A stretch of DNA of 35,901 nucleotides from Caryophanales bacterium (GCA_029006735.1 JAQXGN010000020.1:1-35901), one strand, 5' to 3'. Shown: positions 8,269 through 16,495, counted from the first letter of the stretch. Translations and numbers: made by a program. Notes: a model not told the origin generated them from the sequence alone.

Positions 8269-8398
8269 TTGAACACTCTCATGACTAAAGTCACAAGATT
8301 CTATGTTCAGCGAACACAGGACATAAATGCCTCTTACATATTCTCCCCTAGCGTAACTTTCGATAGTTCCTACCGTAGTAATAATAATTTTATAAATT
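8269..8398 (-). ncRNA. omega RNA / IS605 right end, copy 2
   Basis: This is the reference copy, lying directly at the 3' end of tnpB and overlapping its last three codons. It matches copy 1 over 130 bases with one change: an A at 8304 (minus strand) where copies 1 and 3 have C. That change weakens the CTAGG/CCTAG pairing. The 3' hairpin (TGACT-TT-AGTCA core) and the TTCAA end match the right-end architecture of IS608-like elements. The guide would begin at 8268 and read CAACAATTTGCAAAT. Confidence 0.8.
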
Positions 8399-9475
8399 GA
8401 AAGATAATTTAGCGTGATTCCTTATATTAATCGCCGCGTTGATATCTCTATCAATATTTAGTCCACAACAAGGACAAATATATTTTTCACTTTCACCAAC
8501 ATCATGCCTTCTTTGACAGCGTGAGCATATCTGACTAGAAGCATAATAACGATCTATTTTACATATTTGTTTATCATACATATTCGCTTTATAAGTAAGA
8601 AGTGAAACAAGTTTACCTAAAGAAGAAATAATCATCTTGTTTTTCTTTTTCTTGTTATCTTGTATTTGAAGTAATTGTTTAATATCTAAATCTTCCATAT
8701 AGATAACATCATTTTCTTTAACAAGAGAATAAGAAAACTTATGAAGATTATCTTGGATAATATTTTTTCTTCTTTGATATACCTTAGAAAGAATGATTCT
8801 TTGTTTTTCATATCTTTTTGAATCTTTATTTCTACGTGATAATCTACGATGTTCACGTCTACATCTTTTTTCTAGTTTAAATGCATTTTTAGGAAGATGA
8901 TATTTTATTCCTTCACTAGTTGTGATAAGCTTCCTTGTTCCTAAATCTATTCCTATTTCTTTTCCTGTCTTAGGTAAAGGAATAATATCAGTATCATAAA
9001 TAATACTAGCATAGAATTTTCCATCAAGATTTTGAGTAATTGTAACATTAATTATTTTATTATTTGAATCTACATAATTAGAGGAACATTTAACTAATCC
9101 TAATTTAGGTAATTTAATGTATCCATCATTAAAAGAAATATTACCGTTAGTCATATTTGTTTGATATGTTCTTTTTGATTTCTTCTTAGATTTGTAATGA
9201 GGAAAACTAGCTCGTTTTTGAAAGTGATTTCTAAAACCTTCAGATAGATTCTTACAAGCGTTTTGTAAGGAGAATTTATCTACTTCATTAAGAAATGGAT
9301 AATCGTTTCTAAGAAGAGTAATTTGTTTTTGTAATCTAAAACGATTATATTCTTTATTCTCTTTTGCATAATCAAGAAGAGTGTTATAAATAAATCTTGC
9401 ACAACCGAAAGATTTAATAATTAAATCTATTTGTTCTTTAGTTGGATATAGTCTAACTACAATACCTTTCTTCAT
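8390..9475 (-). CDS. tnpB: TnpB, RNA-guided RuvC-like nuclease of IS605
   Basis: At 361 aa this is a usual size for compact TnpB proteins. It starts with M-K-K-G-I-V-V-R-L-Y, the common TnpB opening. RuvC residues are present: Asp177 in G-I-D-L-G-T, Glu261 in Y-M-E-D-L, and Asp344 in D-R-D-I-N-A-A. The zinc ribbon (C-S-R-C and C-P-C-C-G) lies at about 317-337. A longer frame to 9610 overlaps tnpA, but ATG 9475 has AAGGGG at good spacing and starts one base after the tnpA stop, so it is preferred. TnpB cuts DNA guided by the right-end RNA and helps the element persist. The protein appears intact. Confidence 0.93.
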   Translation of the reverse strand: MKKGIVVRLYPTKEQIDLIIKSFGCARFIYNTLLDYAKENKEYNRFRLQKQITLLRNDYPFLNEVDKFSLQNACKNLSEGFRNHFQKRASFPHYKSKKKSKRTYQTNMTNGNISFNDGYIKLPKLGLVKCSSNYVDSNNKIINVTITQNLDGKFYASIIYDTDIIPLPKTGKEIGIDLGTRKLITTSEGIKYHLPKNAFKLEKRCRREHRRLSRRNKDSKRYEKQRIILSKVYQRRKNIIQDNLHKFSYSLVKENDVIYMEDLDIKQLLQIQDNKKKKNKMIISSLGKLVSLLTYKANMYDKQICKIDRYYASSQICSRCQRRHDVGESEKYICPCCGLNIDRDINAAINIRNHAKLSFNL

Positions 9476-9476
9476 T

Positions 9477-9869
9477 TTATTCCCCTTGACTTTGAATATA
9501 TTTAATAATGTTTTCTTTAAGATTATCGCTTGTTGTTGCAATATAATATGATGGAGACCAAATATAACCTTCCCATAGATGTTTTTGAATAACATTACGA
9601 TGCTTTGCATTTAATAATCTAGCGGAAACACCTTTTAATGTTTTCATAACTACTGGAATACTATCTTGAGGAGATAATCCTAGTAAGAGATGAACATGGT
9701 CTTCATCAGTATTGATCTTCACTATCTCAAAATCATTATCATTACAAATTTTAGTAATGATTGATATAAAATCATCCCTTATTTCATCTTTTAATATTCG
9801 CTTACGATATTTAACACACCAAATAATGTGAAAATATAAATCATAAACGTAGCCTCTTCCTTGTTTCAT
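9477..9869 (-). CDS. tnpA: TnpA, HUH/Y1 transposase of IS200/IS605
   Basis: This 130-aa single-strand transposase has the H-V-H motif at residues 58-60 and the catalytic Tyr124 with its conserved partner Gln128 (YxxxQ, in K-Y-I-Q-S-Q). These are the residues of the IS608 type. It acts as a dimer that binds end hairpins, cuts the left and right sites and moves a circular single-stranded intermediate. It is translationally coupled to tnpB, with one base between stop and start. Its own ribosome site (AAAGGAAGA) lies rather far from the ATG. Full length for the family, with no disruption. Confidence 0.93.
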   Translation of the reverse strand: MKQGRGYVYDLYFHIIWCVKYRKRILKDEIRDDFISIITKICNDNDFEIVKINTDEDHVHLLLGLSPQDSIPVVMKTLKGVSARLLNAKHRNVIQKHLWEGYIWSPSYYIATTSDNLKENIIKYIQSQGE

Positions 9870-10002
9870 AAATATAAAATTGTATCTTCCTTTGTTTATA
9901 TTATATCAAATTATATGACATATGCATAGGTATTTTTTTATGTTTATATCTTTGATATAAAAGTGAGAAAATTCTAGGACATATATATAAAAATTTTTGA
10001 AA

Positions 10003-10053
10003 ATAAAAAAAGAAACTCTAACTCTTGTATAAATACAAAAGACTGCGAGTTTC
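10003..10053 (-). terminator. Terminator of the tRNA unit
   Basis: GAAACTC/GAGTTTC arms (10012-10053) with an inner TTGTAT/ATACAA stem are followed on the minus strand by a long T-run. They lie 16 bases past tRNA-Leu. Confidence 0.8.
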
Positions 10054-10068
10054 ATTATTCAATCGATT

Positions 10069-10153
10069 TGGTGCGGGATACAGGACTTGAACCTGCACGA
10101 GTCACCTCACTAGATCCTAAGTCTAGCGCGTCTGCCAGTTTCGCCAATCCCGC
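10069..10153 (-). tRNA. tRNA-Leu (anticodon UAG)
   Basis: The acceptor stem GCGGGAT pairs with ATCCCGC. CCA is encoded (10069-10071). The anticodon stem CTAGA/TCTAG holds the loop CTTAGGA with anticodon TAG. A short variable arm (TGAGGTGACTCG) and the T-arm GGTTCAAGTCC are present. At 85 nt it is a class II tRNA as expected for Leu. Confidence 0.95.
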
Positions 10154-10169
10154 ATTAATATATCATATC

Positions 10170-10245
10170 TGGAGCGCCCGATACGATTCAAACGTACGAC
10201 CTTAACCTTCGGAAAGTTCTGCTCTATCCACTGAGCTACGGGCGC
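10170..10245 (-). tRNA. tRNA-Arg (anticodon CCG)
   Basis: A 76-nt cloverleaf with acceptor GCGCCCG/CGGGCGC, encoded CCA, D-arm GCTC..GAGC and anticodon loop TTCCGAA (anticodon CCG). The T-arm contains TTTGAATC. The anticodon stem is weak, with a G-A mismatch at 27-43 and a T-G pair at 31-39. It lies 16 bases upstream of tRNA-Leu and shares its terminator. Confidence 0.93.
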
Positions 10246-10252
10246 ACTGCAA

Positions 10253-10281
10253 GAATAATATTATCATAAATAGGTTTTTAT
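10253..10281 (-). promoter_or_regulatory. Likely promoter of the tRNA-Arg/tRNA-Leu unit
   Basis: On the minus strand TTGCAT and an extended -10 (TGATAATAT) are separated by 16 bases, just before tRNA-Arg. A second candidate with TATAAT lies farther upstream near 10307-10312. Confidence 0.45.
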
Positions 10282-10340
10282 GCAAACAATAATTAATATT
10301 TTTTTCATTATATCATCCCAGTAGAATCGACAATAATTGA

Positions 10341-10350
10341 CTCTACTACT
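10341..10350. promoter_or_regulatory. CTACTAGTAG palindrome, possible operator
   Basis: A perfect 10-bp palindrome sits about 35 bases before the -35 of the second XRE gene. AGTAGAAT occurs both beside it and again about 30 bases upstream. It could be an autoregulatory site for the XRE protein. Support is position and symmetry only. Confidence 0.35.
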
Positions 10351-10384
10351 AGTAGAATATACCTATTTTATAAATAAAATAAAC

Positions 10385-10413
10385 TTGACTATATCTCTTT
10401 TATTGCATAAAAT
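10385..10413 (+). promoter_or_regulatory. Promoter of the second XRE gene (leaderless layout)
   Basis: TTGACT (10385-10390) and TAAAAT (10408-10413) are separated by 17 bases. The ATG of the gene is at 10421, seven bases past the -10. Transcription should therefore start at or next to the first codon, and there is no Shine-Dalgarno site. Confidence 0.75.
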
Positions 10414-10420
10414 ATGAAAT

Positions 10421-11104
10421 ATGAAAAGCAAAAAAACAAATGACATTATTCCATCAAAGAACACTGAAATATCGAGTATTGAAGTAGAAGAAAAATTACG
10501 AAAAACTATTGCAATTAATTTAATCTACTACCGTAAGCTCCATGAAATTACGCAGGTTCAACTTGCGGAACTTTTAAATTACTCTGATAAAGCTGTATCT
10601 AAATGGGAAAGAGGCGATGGTGTTCCTGATATTTATATCTTAAATAAATTAGCAAAAATATATAATATTACTGTCAATGATTTAATTTATGAACACAAAA
10701 AGAAAAAACCTATTACTTTCTTTAGAAATAGATTTGTGATTTCTTTATTGTCTTTTGGTCTAGTTTGGTTTATTGCAACTATTTTTTATGTAATTTTTAA
10801 AATTATTAAAATAAACGTTTCTTCCTTTAACCCTAAAAATTGGGAACTATGGTATTTATTTATTTATGCAATCCCTTCTTCTAGTATTGTTGCATTGGTA
10901 TTTTCTAAATTATGGGGAAAAAGATGGCATAGATTCTTTGAAGTATCAGGAATCATTTGGGGAGTAGGATTAATTGTGTTTTTACAGCTCAAATCGTTTA
11001 ATGTCGACAATGCTTATTTATTTTGGTTTATTTGTGTCGCATTTGAAGTATTAACTCTTTTATGGTATTGCCTTAGAAGAAAAAAGAAGGAAGACAATCA
11101 ATAG
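10421..11104 (+). CDS. XRE-family regulator with four membrane helices
   Basis: In this 227-aa protein an HTH_3 domain (about 30-85; T-Q-V-Q-L-A-E-L and K-A-V-S-K-W-E-R) is followed by a Lys-rich linker and four predicted membrane helices (about 104-127, 142-162, 170-188, 197-217). Almost nothing lies outside the membrane. It is a membrane-bound DNA-binding regulator whose signal may be membrane state or a partner protein. The 29 residues before the HTH are polar and Lys/Glu-rich. The start codon lies only seven bases after a good -10 hexamer, so the mRNA is probably leaderless. The end overlaps the 3' end of patB by 32 bases in convergent orientation. Target genes are unknown. Confidence 0.85.
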   Translation: MKSKKTNDIIPSKNTEISSIEVEEKLRKTIAINLIYYRKLHEITQVQLAELLNYSDKAVSKWERGDGVPDIYILNKLAKIYNITVNDLIYEHKKKKPITFFRNRFVISLLSFGLVWFIATIFYVIFKIIKINVSSFNPKNWELWYLFIYAIPSSSIVALVFSKLWGKRWHRFFEVSGIIWGVGLIVFLQLKSFNVDNAYLFWFICVAFEVLTLLWYCLRRKKKEDNQ

Positions 11105-12245
11105 CCTTTTTCAAACGTGTCATCGCTTCGATGACATTTTTCTTTTGTGTCGCAATATTAAGTCTGATATATTTTTTACCATTTCCGCGGTAGCATTCTC
11201 CTTTAGATACAATTAGGCCGACATTTTCCTTCAAAAACTCTGCGAAAAGACTACTATCTTTGCAAATAGAAGAAACATCAATCCACATTAAATAAGTAGC
11301 TTTACTTGGAGTTACTTTTAATATTGGTAATTCTTTTTCAATATATTCTTTAACATATAGTTTATTCGTATATAAATATTGTCTTAGTTCTAATAACCAT
11401 TCTCTACCATAACTAAACGCTGCTACCATCGCATCTATTGCTGCAAAATTAGGCTCAGCGATTTCATCGTTATTAAATCCTCTTTCAATGCGTTCTTTTA
11501 TGTGTTTATTCGCACAATATACACAAGCGCCATGTACACTAGCAGCATTAAATGTCTTAGAAATAGAAATGCAAGAAATAGAGACTTTTTTAGCGATATC
11601 ACTAGCCTTAGCAAAAGGAACATACTCTAATCCTGGATCTAATAATTCGCAATGAACTTCATCAGAAATAATAGTAACTCCATTTGTTTCAGCTAATGAA
11701 GCGATACGATTGATCTCATCTTTAGTCCAAATATTACCACAAGGATTATGTGGATTACAAAATATCATTAATGTTGTCAAAGGATCCTTCATCTTATTTT
11801 CTAAATCCAACCAATCGATTGAATAAGTATTATCATCATTATTGATCATTTTAGATTCCACTACTCGTGCTCCATTATTAACAATTGAATTAAAAAAGAT
11901 ATTATAAGCAGGAGTTAAGACAATTACATTCTCATTTGGGTGAGTTAATCTTCTCACCATAGAAGAAATACTTGCAACAACGCCAGTAGTAAAAATTAAT
12001 TCATCTTTCTGCATTTCAAAATCATGATACTTTTTATACCAATCAATAATGGATTCATACCATTTTTCTGAAATACCATAATAACCTAATACACCTGTAT
12101 CCAATTTCTTTGAAATAGCATCTAGAATGACTGGACATGTCTTAAAATCCATGTCAGCAATCCACATAGGTAATTCATTATCATTTACACTCCACTTAAT
12201 TGAGTTTTCATTTTTTCTATTTGTTAATTCATCGAAATTATACAT
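11073..12245 (-). CDS. patB: PatB/MalY-type cystathionine beta-lyase (C-S lyase)
   Basis: The 390-aa protein is a PLP-dependent fold-type I enzyme. Lys230 in S-I-S-K-T-F-N is the PLP lysine. The early motif M-W-I-A-D-M-D-F and C-N-P-H-N-P-C-G are hallmarks of MalY/PatB, and S-D-E-V-H binds the cofactor. The family cleaves cystathionine or other S-substituted cysteines to give homocysteine or thiols, pyruvate and ammonia. It is the third gene of an operon with another aminotransferase and a DUF3737 protein, starting five bases after the latter. Full length. The exact substrate cannot be told from sequence. Confidence 0.9.
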   Translation of the reverse strand: MYNFDELTNRKNENSIKWSVNDNELPMWIADMDFKTCPVILDAISKKLDTGVLGYYGISEKWYESIIDWYKKYHDFEMQKDELIFTTGVVASISSMVRRLTHPNENVIVLTPAYNIFFNSIVNNGARVVESKMINNDDNTYSIDWLDLENKMKDPLTTLMIFCNPHNPCGNIWTKDEINRIASLAETNGVTIISDEVHCELLDPGLEYVPFAKASDIAKKVSISCISISKTFNAASVHGACVYCANKHIKERIERGFNNDEIAEPNFAAIDAMVAAFSYGREWLLELRQYLYTNKLYVKEYIEKELPILKVTPSKATYLMWIDVSSICKDSSLFAEFLKENVGLIVSKGECYRGNGKKYIRLNIATQKKNVIEAMTRLKKAIDCLPSFFF

Positions 12246-12250
12246 AGTAA

Positions 12251-13111
12251 TTACATTTTCTCCTTAATGATTATTGAAGTTTTATTAATATCAATTTTAT
12301 CTTCCTCCATAATTAATGTATTAACACCTAAACAAGTAATTTTTCCTGAAAAAGGGTTCTTAATACTATCTATAGAAGAATTAATTTCTGCATCAATATT
12401 TTTCGAATACTCAAATGATAAAGTCATGTCTTTCATTGTACAATTAATCATTTTTAAATTATTTATATAGCATAAACCTTGCAAAGATTCTAAATGGCAA
12501 TTAATGAAAGTAATATTAGATGTATTCCACGCCAAATACTCTCCTTTAATAGTCGAATCATATATAACTACATTATCACAATTCCAAAATGCATCTTTTG
12601 TATTCAATATTGCATTTCGAACAATAACATTTTTACATCCATCAAAAGCATAATTACCATCTATTTGGAGATTATTAATTTCAATATATTCACTACCTAA
12701 AGCAAAATAATCACCTTTTACTTTGATATTGTTTAAAGAAATATTTGAACAATACCATAAAGTCTCTTGAGCATTTAAAAAATCAACATTTTCCATTTTT
12801 AAATTATTAATTCGACGGAAATTCTTTTCTCCAATTATCAAAGTATTGATAATCTCAATATTATTAGAATACCAAACTCCTGCTCGAGCATTCTTAGTAA
12901 ATAAAGAATCATACATTTTAACATTATTACAATACCATAAAGGATATTTCCAATCAAAAGTAGTTCTAGTTAATAGTAAGTTATGACTTTCCTTTAAAGG
13001 TGATTCTCCATCATAAAAAAGAGTATCTTCAATAATCAAATCATGTACATTAAATAATGCTCTTTCTCCTTTATATTTTTCATTTTTAATAACCTTAGTT
13101 AAAACTTCCAT
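12251..13111 (-). CDS. DUF3737 right-handed beta-helix protein
   Basis: The 286-aa protein is built of irregular repeats with hydrophobic periodicity (N-N-V-K-M-Y-D-S-L-F, S-N-N-I-E-I-I-N-T-L and similar). Many W-Y-C-N-N and W-N-C-D-N turns recur, as in parallel beta-helix or pentapeptide-like folds. No signal peptide is seen, so it is probably cytosolic. It lies between two PLP enzymes with gaps of 5 and 14 bases, so all three are co-transcribed. DUF3737 is known next to patB-like genes in gut Bacillota. The function is not known; it may be a scaffold or partner of the lyase. Confidence 0.8.
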   Translation of the reverse strand: MEVLTKVIKNEKYKGERALFNVHDLIIEDTLFYDGESPLKESHNLLLTRTTFDWKYPLWYCNNVKMYDSLFTKNARAGVWYSNNIEIINTLIIGEKNFRRINNLKMENVDFLNAQETLWYCSNISLNNIKVKGDYFALGSEYIEINNLQIDGNYAFDGCKNVIVRNAILNTKDAFWNCDNVVIYDSTIKGEYLAWNTSNITFINCHLESLQGLCYINNLKMINCTMKDMTLSFEYSKNIDAEINSSIDSIKNPFSGKITCLGVNTLIMEEDKIDINKTSIIIKEKM

Positions 13112-13125
13112 TATTACATCCTCTA

Positions 13126-14280
13126 TTATAATGTTTGAATAAACCTTTCAAATCTATCCATTCCTTCTTTTAAATCTTCAATAGAATATGCATAAGATAC
13201 TCTTAAAAATCCTTCACCTTTTGAACCAAATGCTGTTCCTGGAATTACAATTACTTTCCCTTCAAAAACTAATCTAAGTGCAAATTCTTCACTTGATAAG
13301 CCAAATTTAGAGATATTAACAAAGCAATAAAATGCACCATAAGGAACATAACAATCAAGTCCCATATCTTTAAATCTTTGTAAAAGATATTTTCTTCTTA
13401 TTACATATTGTTCTTTCATCTTTTCAATATCATCATCACCATTTTTTAAAGCTTCTATACCTGCAAACTGTGATATTGTCGATACACATATTGCTGTATA
13501 TTGATGTACTTTAATCATTTGCTTAATGATATCTTTATCCGCGCAAACATAACCGAGTCTCCATCCAGTCATTGCAAATGACTTAGAAAAACCATTAATC
13601 AATACTACATGATTTTTCATTCCTTCAATAGAAGCAAGACTAACATGTTTTCCCTTATATGTTAATTCTGAATAAATTTCGTCTGATACAACGATTAAAT
13701 CATGCTTAATAACAATCTTAGCAATCTTTTCTAAATCTTCTTTTTCCATAATCGCACCCGTCGGATTATTTGGATAATTCATTACAAGCATTTTTGTTTT
13801 ATCGGTAATAACTTTTTCTAAGTCTTCTGGATCAATTTTAAAATTATTCTTTTCCTTAATATCGACAAATACTGGAACTCCACCAACTAATTTAACATTT
13901 GGTTCATAAGAAACATATCCTGGATTAGTCATAATTACTTCATCCCCTGGATTTAATAAAACCCTAAATGATAAATCAATTGCTTCTGAACCACCAAGGG
14001 TAACCAATATTTCTTCTTCGTTATAATCACAATCATATTTTCTTTTTACAAATTTAGATATTTCTTTTCTTAATTCTAATAAACCAGCGTTTGGAGTATA
14101 GAATGTATTTCCATTTTCAATGGCTTCAATCCCTTTTTGCGCAATATGTTTTGGTGTATCAAAATCTGGTTCTCCAACCGAAAGAGGAATCGCATCAGTC
14201 GCACCTAAAGATAAGTCAAAAAATCTTCTAATACCGGATGGTTTAATCTCTTTGACAACATCATTCAAATATTTATTCAT
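13126..14280 (-). CDS. Class I/II aminotransferase (AspC/PatA-like)
   Basis: From ATG 14280, which has AAGGAGGAA at 8 bases, the protein has 384 residues. A longer frame to 14316 lacks such a site. PLP Lys233 lies in N-G-F-S-K-S-F-A-M-T-G-W-R. Y-P-N-N-P-T-G-A and S-D-E-I-Y-S complete the family motifs. The final Arg binds the substrate carboxylate (F-L-R-V-S-Y-A). It transfers amino groups between aspartate, aromatic or branched amino acids and 2-oxoglutarate. First gene of a three-gene operon with DUF3737 and patB, which suggests amino acid or sulfur amino acid turnover. Exact specificity is unknown. Confidence 0.88.
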   Translation of the reverse strand: MNKYLNDVVKEIKPSGIRRFFDLSLGATDAIPLSVGEPDFDTPKHIAQKGIEAIENGNTFYTPNAGLLELRKEISKFVKRKYDCDYNEEEILVTLGGSEAIDLSFRVLLNPGDEVIMTNPGYVSYEPNVKLVGGVPVFVDIKEKNNFKIDPEDLEKVITDKTKMLVMNYPNNPTGAIMEKEDLEKIAKIVIKHDLIVVSDEIYSELTYKGKHVSLASIEGMKNHVVLINGFSKSFAMTGWRLGYVCADKDIIKQMIKVHQYTAICVSTISQFAGIEALKNGDDDIEKMKEQYVIRRKYLLQRFKDMGLDCYVPYGAFYCFVNISKFGLSSEEFALRLVFEGKVIVIPGTAFGSKGEGFLRVSYAYSIEDLKEGMDRFERFIQTL

Positions 14281-14380
14281 AGAAAGATTCCTCCTTATTA
14301 AATATAATAATATCAAAAATAATTAATTATTATATAAAAAATTGATTATTCATTAATAAATTTATTTACTACAAAAAAAC

Positions 14381-14390
14381 GTGATAAAAT
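14381..14390 (+). promoter_or_regulatory. Extended -10 of the epimerase gene
   Basis: GTGATAAAAT carries a TGn extension before TAAAAT (14385-14390). The start is 28 bases downstream with GGAGAG between. A weak -35 (TTTATT) lies 18 bases upstream. Divergent from the aminotransferase operon. Confidence 0.5.
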
Positions 14391-14418
14391 AATTTTGTAT
14401 ATTTTGGAGAGAAAAGAT

Positions 14419-15303
14419 ATGAAAGAAAAAATTGAAAATAAATATTTAAAAGTAGAAATTAATATGCATGGTGGATGCCTAGCATCTATTTATGATAAAA
14501 CTAATAATGAAGAATTATTATATCAAGTAGATTCAAGAGCTTGGAAAGGTCAAGATATTTGTATTTTCCCTTTTATCGCTAGATTAAAAAATAAAACATA
14601 TACTTATGAAGGTAACGAATATCATTTAGAGAATCATGGATTATGCCGCTATAATGATTTTATTGTCTTAGAAAAAAAAGAAGAATCTATCACAATAGAA
14701 TATCATTATGATGAAAACTCTTTAAAACAATACCCTTTCAAATTTCGTTTTATAGTAACTTATTCATTAAAAGAAAAAGAATTATTTGTTACTTACTTAG
14801 TAAAAAATATAGATAATAAAACAATGTATTTTGGTTTAGGAGCTCATCCAGCTCTAAAGATAGATTATATCGAAGAAGAAGATCATTTAAATACGGATGG
14901 TAACTATATTATTTTTGATGAAGAAAGAGATTTTTCTTTTTACCGATTAACAGATGATGGATCATTTGTCATTTCAAAAGAAGAATTAGGTTTTTATCAA
15001 GCTTTTGAAACTAGTAAAAAATTAATTAAGGAGTTTAAAACACTTATCCTTGATGCAAAAGGAATAAAAAATGTTACTTTACATAGAAAAAATGGTCGTG
15101 ATTTAATCTATCATTACCACACTGATATCGATTATATTGCGATTTGGTCATTCCCAGATTATGGAGACTATATTTGTATCGAGCCATGGAATTCTCTCCC
15201 AGATTTTCTCGATAATGATTTAGATATTTCAAAGAAAAAGTCACTTGTTCACCTTCAAGCAAACAGTGACTTTACATTATCTTACTCTTTAGAAATTAAA
15301 TAG
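14419..15303 (+). CDS. Aldose 1-epimerase, LacX-like
   Basis: The chosen ATG 14419 has GGAGAG upstream. The frame can be opened from a TTG at 14395, but that would place the ribosome site inside the gene. The 294-aa protein has the galactose mutarotase fold signs of the LacX-like subfamily: F-P-F-I-A-R-L, the catalytic His in E-N-H-G-L-C-R, His in G-L-G-A-H-P-A, and late Glu in C-I-E-P-W-N-S-L-P-D. It interconverts sugar anomers in the cytosol. It stands alone and ends three bases from the convergent nucleotidyltransferase stop. The specific sugar is unknown. Confidence 0.88.
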   Translation: MKEKIENKYLKVEINMHGGCLASIYDKTNNEELLYQVDSRAWKGQDICIFPFIARLKNKTYTYEGNEYHLENHGLCRYNDFIVLEKKEESITIEYHYDENSLKQYPFKFRFIVTYSLKEKELFVTYLVKNIDNKTMYFGLGAHPALKIDYIEEEDHLNTDGNYIIFDEERDFSFYRLTDDGSFVISKEELGFYQAFETSKKLIKEFKTLILDAKGIKNVTLHRKNGRDLIYHYHTDIDYIAIWSFPDYGDYICIEPWNSLPDFLDNDLDISKKKSLVHLQANSDFTLSYSLEIK

Positions 15304-15306
15304 AAA

Positions 15307-16218
15307 TTATTTTTCCCAAATTCCTTCTGGATAAACCTTTTCATCCATTAATTTTCTTAATGAATTTACAACATCCTCTTTATCTTCTCGATAGGTGATT
15401 CCATACCAAACAGCTTCTGTACCTAATACGCGAACACTTACTTCATTTTTTGCAATTAAAGAAGATACGAGTGTTGGAATTAAATATTCGCATTTATCTA
15501 AATTATTCTTATTTTCTTCCATAAAAGGAACAAAATTATCTTCAATATAATTCATGATATCTTTGGTGAAACAGAACATATTCATTGATACTAATGTATC
15601 TTTTGAAATAACACGATCATCGTCTTCATTATCAAGTGGACGCATATGAATTTTTCCATCAACTTTTTCAATTTTTGATTCAATTAAATATTGTAAATTT
15701 TTCTTATCATCAAATACTAAAACACCTCTTTTTACTGATCCATTCTCTGTCATAGTATTTGCAACATTATATGCAACATTCGCATATTTGGAAGATGCTC
15801 CTTTTGGTAATGAAGAAAGATAATCTGCTGCTACCTTAAATGCATCAACTCCATAATAATCATCCGCATTAATTATAATAAACTTATCTGATACTAAATC
15901 TTTTGCAGCTAAAATAGCTTGTGCTGTACCTAATGGTTTAACTCGATCAGATGGAATATGATATCCTTCAGGTAATAAATCTAATTTTTGGAATGCATAT
16001 AAGGTTTCAATCTTATCTTCGACTCTTTTTCCAATTGTTTCTTTAAAAATATGATAATTTTCTTCTTTTATGATGAAAATAACACGATTAAATCCTGCTC
16101 TTTTTGCATCAAAAATAGAATAATCAATAATAAAATTTCCATATTTATCGATTGGTTCAATTTGTTTTAATCCACCAAAACGAGAACCCATACCAGCTGC
16201 TAATATAACTAAATCCAT
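15307..16218 (-). CDS. Sugar/choline-phosphate nucleotidyltransferase family protein
   Basis: The 303-aa NTP-transferase fold protein has L-A-A-G-M-G-S-R-F-G-G-L-K-Q, the family's nucleotide-binding loop, in a form where the usual PKPL is replaced by K-Q-I-E-P. I-N-A-D-D-Y-Y-G carries the metal-binding acids. The C-terminal half (from about 220) differs from GlmU and RmlA. Such proteins are often beside LicA-type kinases and envelope genes. AGGAGG precedes the ATG by five bases. It probably activates a phosphorylated sugar or alcohol with CTP or UTP; the substrate is not clear. Single gene in this window. Confidence 0.82.
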   Translation of the reverse strand: MDLVILAAGMGSRFGGLKQIEPIDKYGNFIIDYSIFDAKRAGFNRVIFIIKEENYHIFKETIGKRVEDKIETLYAFQKLDLLPEGYHIPSDRVKPLGTAQAILAAKDLVSDKFIIINADDYYGVDAFKVAADYLSSLPKGASSKYANVAYNVANTMTENGSVKRGVLVFDDKKNLQYLIESKIEKVDGKIHMRPLDNEDDDRVISKDTLVSMNMFCFTKDIMNYIEDNFVPFMEENKNNLDKCEYLIPTLVSSLIAKNEVSVRVLGTEAVWYGITYREDKEDVVNSLRKLMDEKVYPEGIWEK

Positions 16219-16294
16219 AATTGCCTCCTAATTTCATAATAATTATATGATTTAAAAATAGTATTTTCAATGAATTATCTTATTTATCCAAATA

Positions 16295-16495
16295 CTATTG
16301 TTCTGTTGGATTATATCCTTCTTTAGTAACTAAATCAAATATTTCTTTTTTTGATAAAGAAGAAGTTACGCTCACTTTTTTAGTACTTAGATCTACAACT
16401 ATATCTTCATTACCTTCCACATTTAAAGCATTATAAACATGCTTAACACAATGAGAACACATCATATCTTTTACATAAAATTCTATTTTGTTCAT
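16295..16495 (-). CDS. copZ: CopZ-like copper chaperone from an internal start in copA
   Basis: The last 66 residues of CopA form a complete HMA domain beginning M-N-K-I-E-F-Y-V-K-D-M-M-C-S-H-C. The Met codon at 16495 has GGAGG (16504-16508) at eight bases, as good as any ribosome site in the window, and in frame with the fusion. A free CopZ could therefore be made from the same mRNA as the long ATPase. This start is inferred. The alternative is that the domain exists only as the CopA C-terminus. Confidence 0.5.
   Translation of the reverse strand: MNKIEFYVKDMMCSHCVKHVYNALNVEGNEDIVVDLSTKKVSVTSSLSKKEIFDLVTKEGYNPTEQ

Larger units (their letters stand above)
8269..9990 (-). mobile_element. Complete IS200/IS605-family element (tnpA-tnpB-omega RNA)
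   Basis: The element runs from a right end at 8269 (TTCAA on the minus strand) through tnpB and tnpA to a left end near 9960-9995. The left-end region has a perfect hairpin TTATATC-AAA-GATATAA close to 9947-9963. It also has CCTAGAATTTTCTCAC, which resembles CCTAGAATCTTGTGAC of the right end. The exact left boundary is not resolved because this family makes no target duplication. TnpA and TnpB keep their catalytic residues, so the element may be active. It sits between the tRNA terminator and a gene remnant. Confidence 0.85.

Noticed and set aside
8043-8400. Overlapping long open frames on both strands next to the transposon right end
   Set aside because: The products are Ile, Met, His and Phe-rich with no ribosome sites. 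They cross the conserved omega RNA or run antisense to the Cys-rich remnant, so they are chance frames in AT-rich DNA.
9476-9610. A longer TnpB starting at 9610
   Set aside because: The 45 extra residues overlap tnpA in another frame and lack the family start. ATG 9475 has a good ribosome site and gives the typical M-K-K-G opening.
12494-12700. Plus-strand frames inside the DUF3737 gene
   Set aside because: They lie antisense to an intact, well-started gene in an operon and have no ribosome site.
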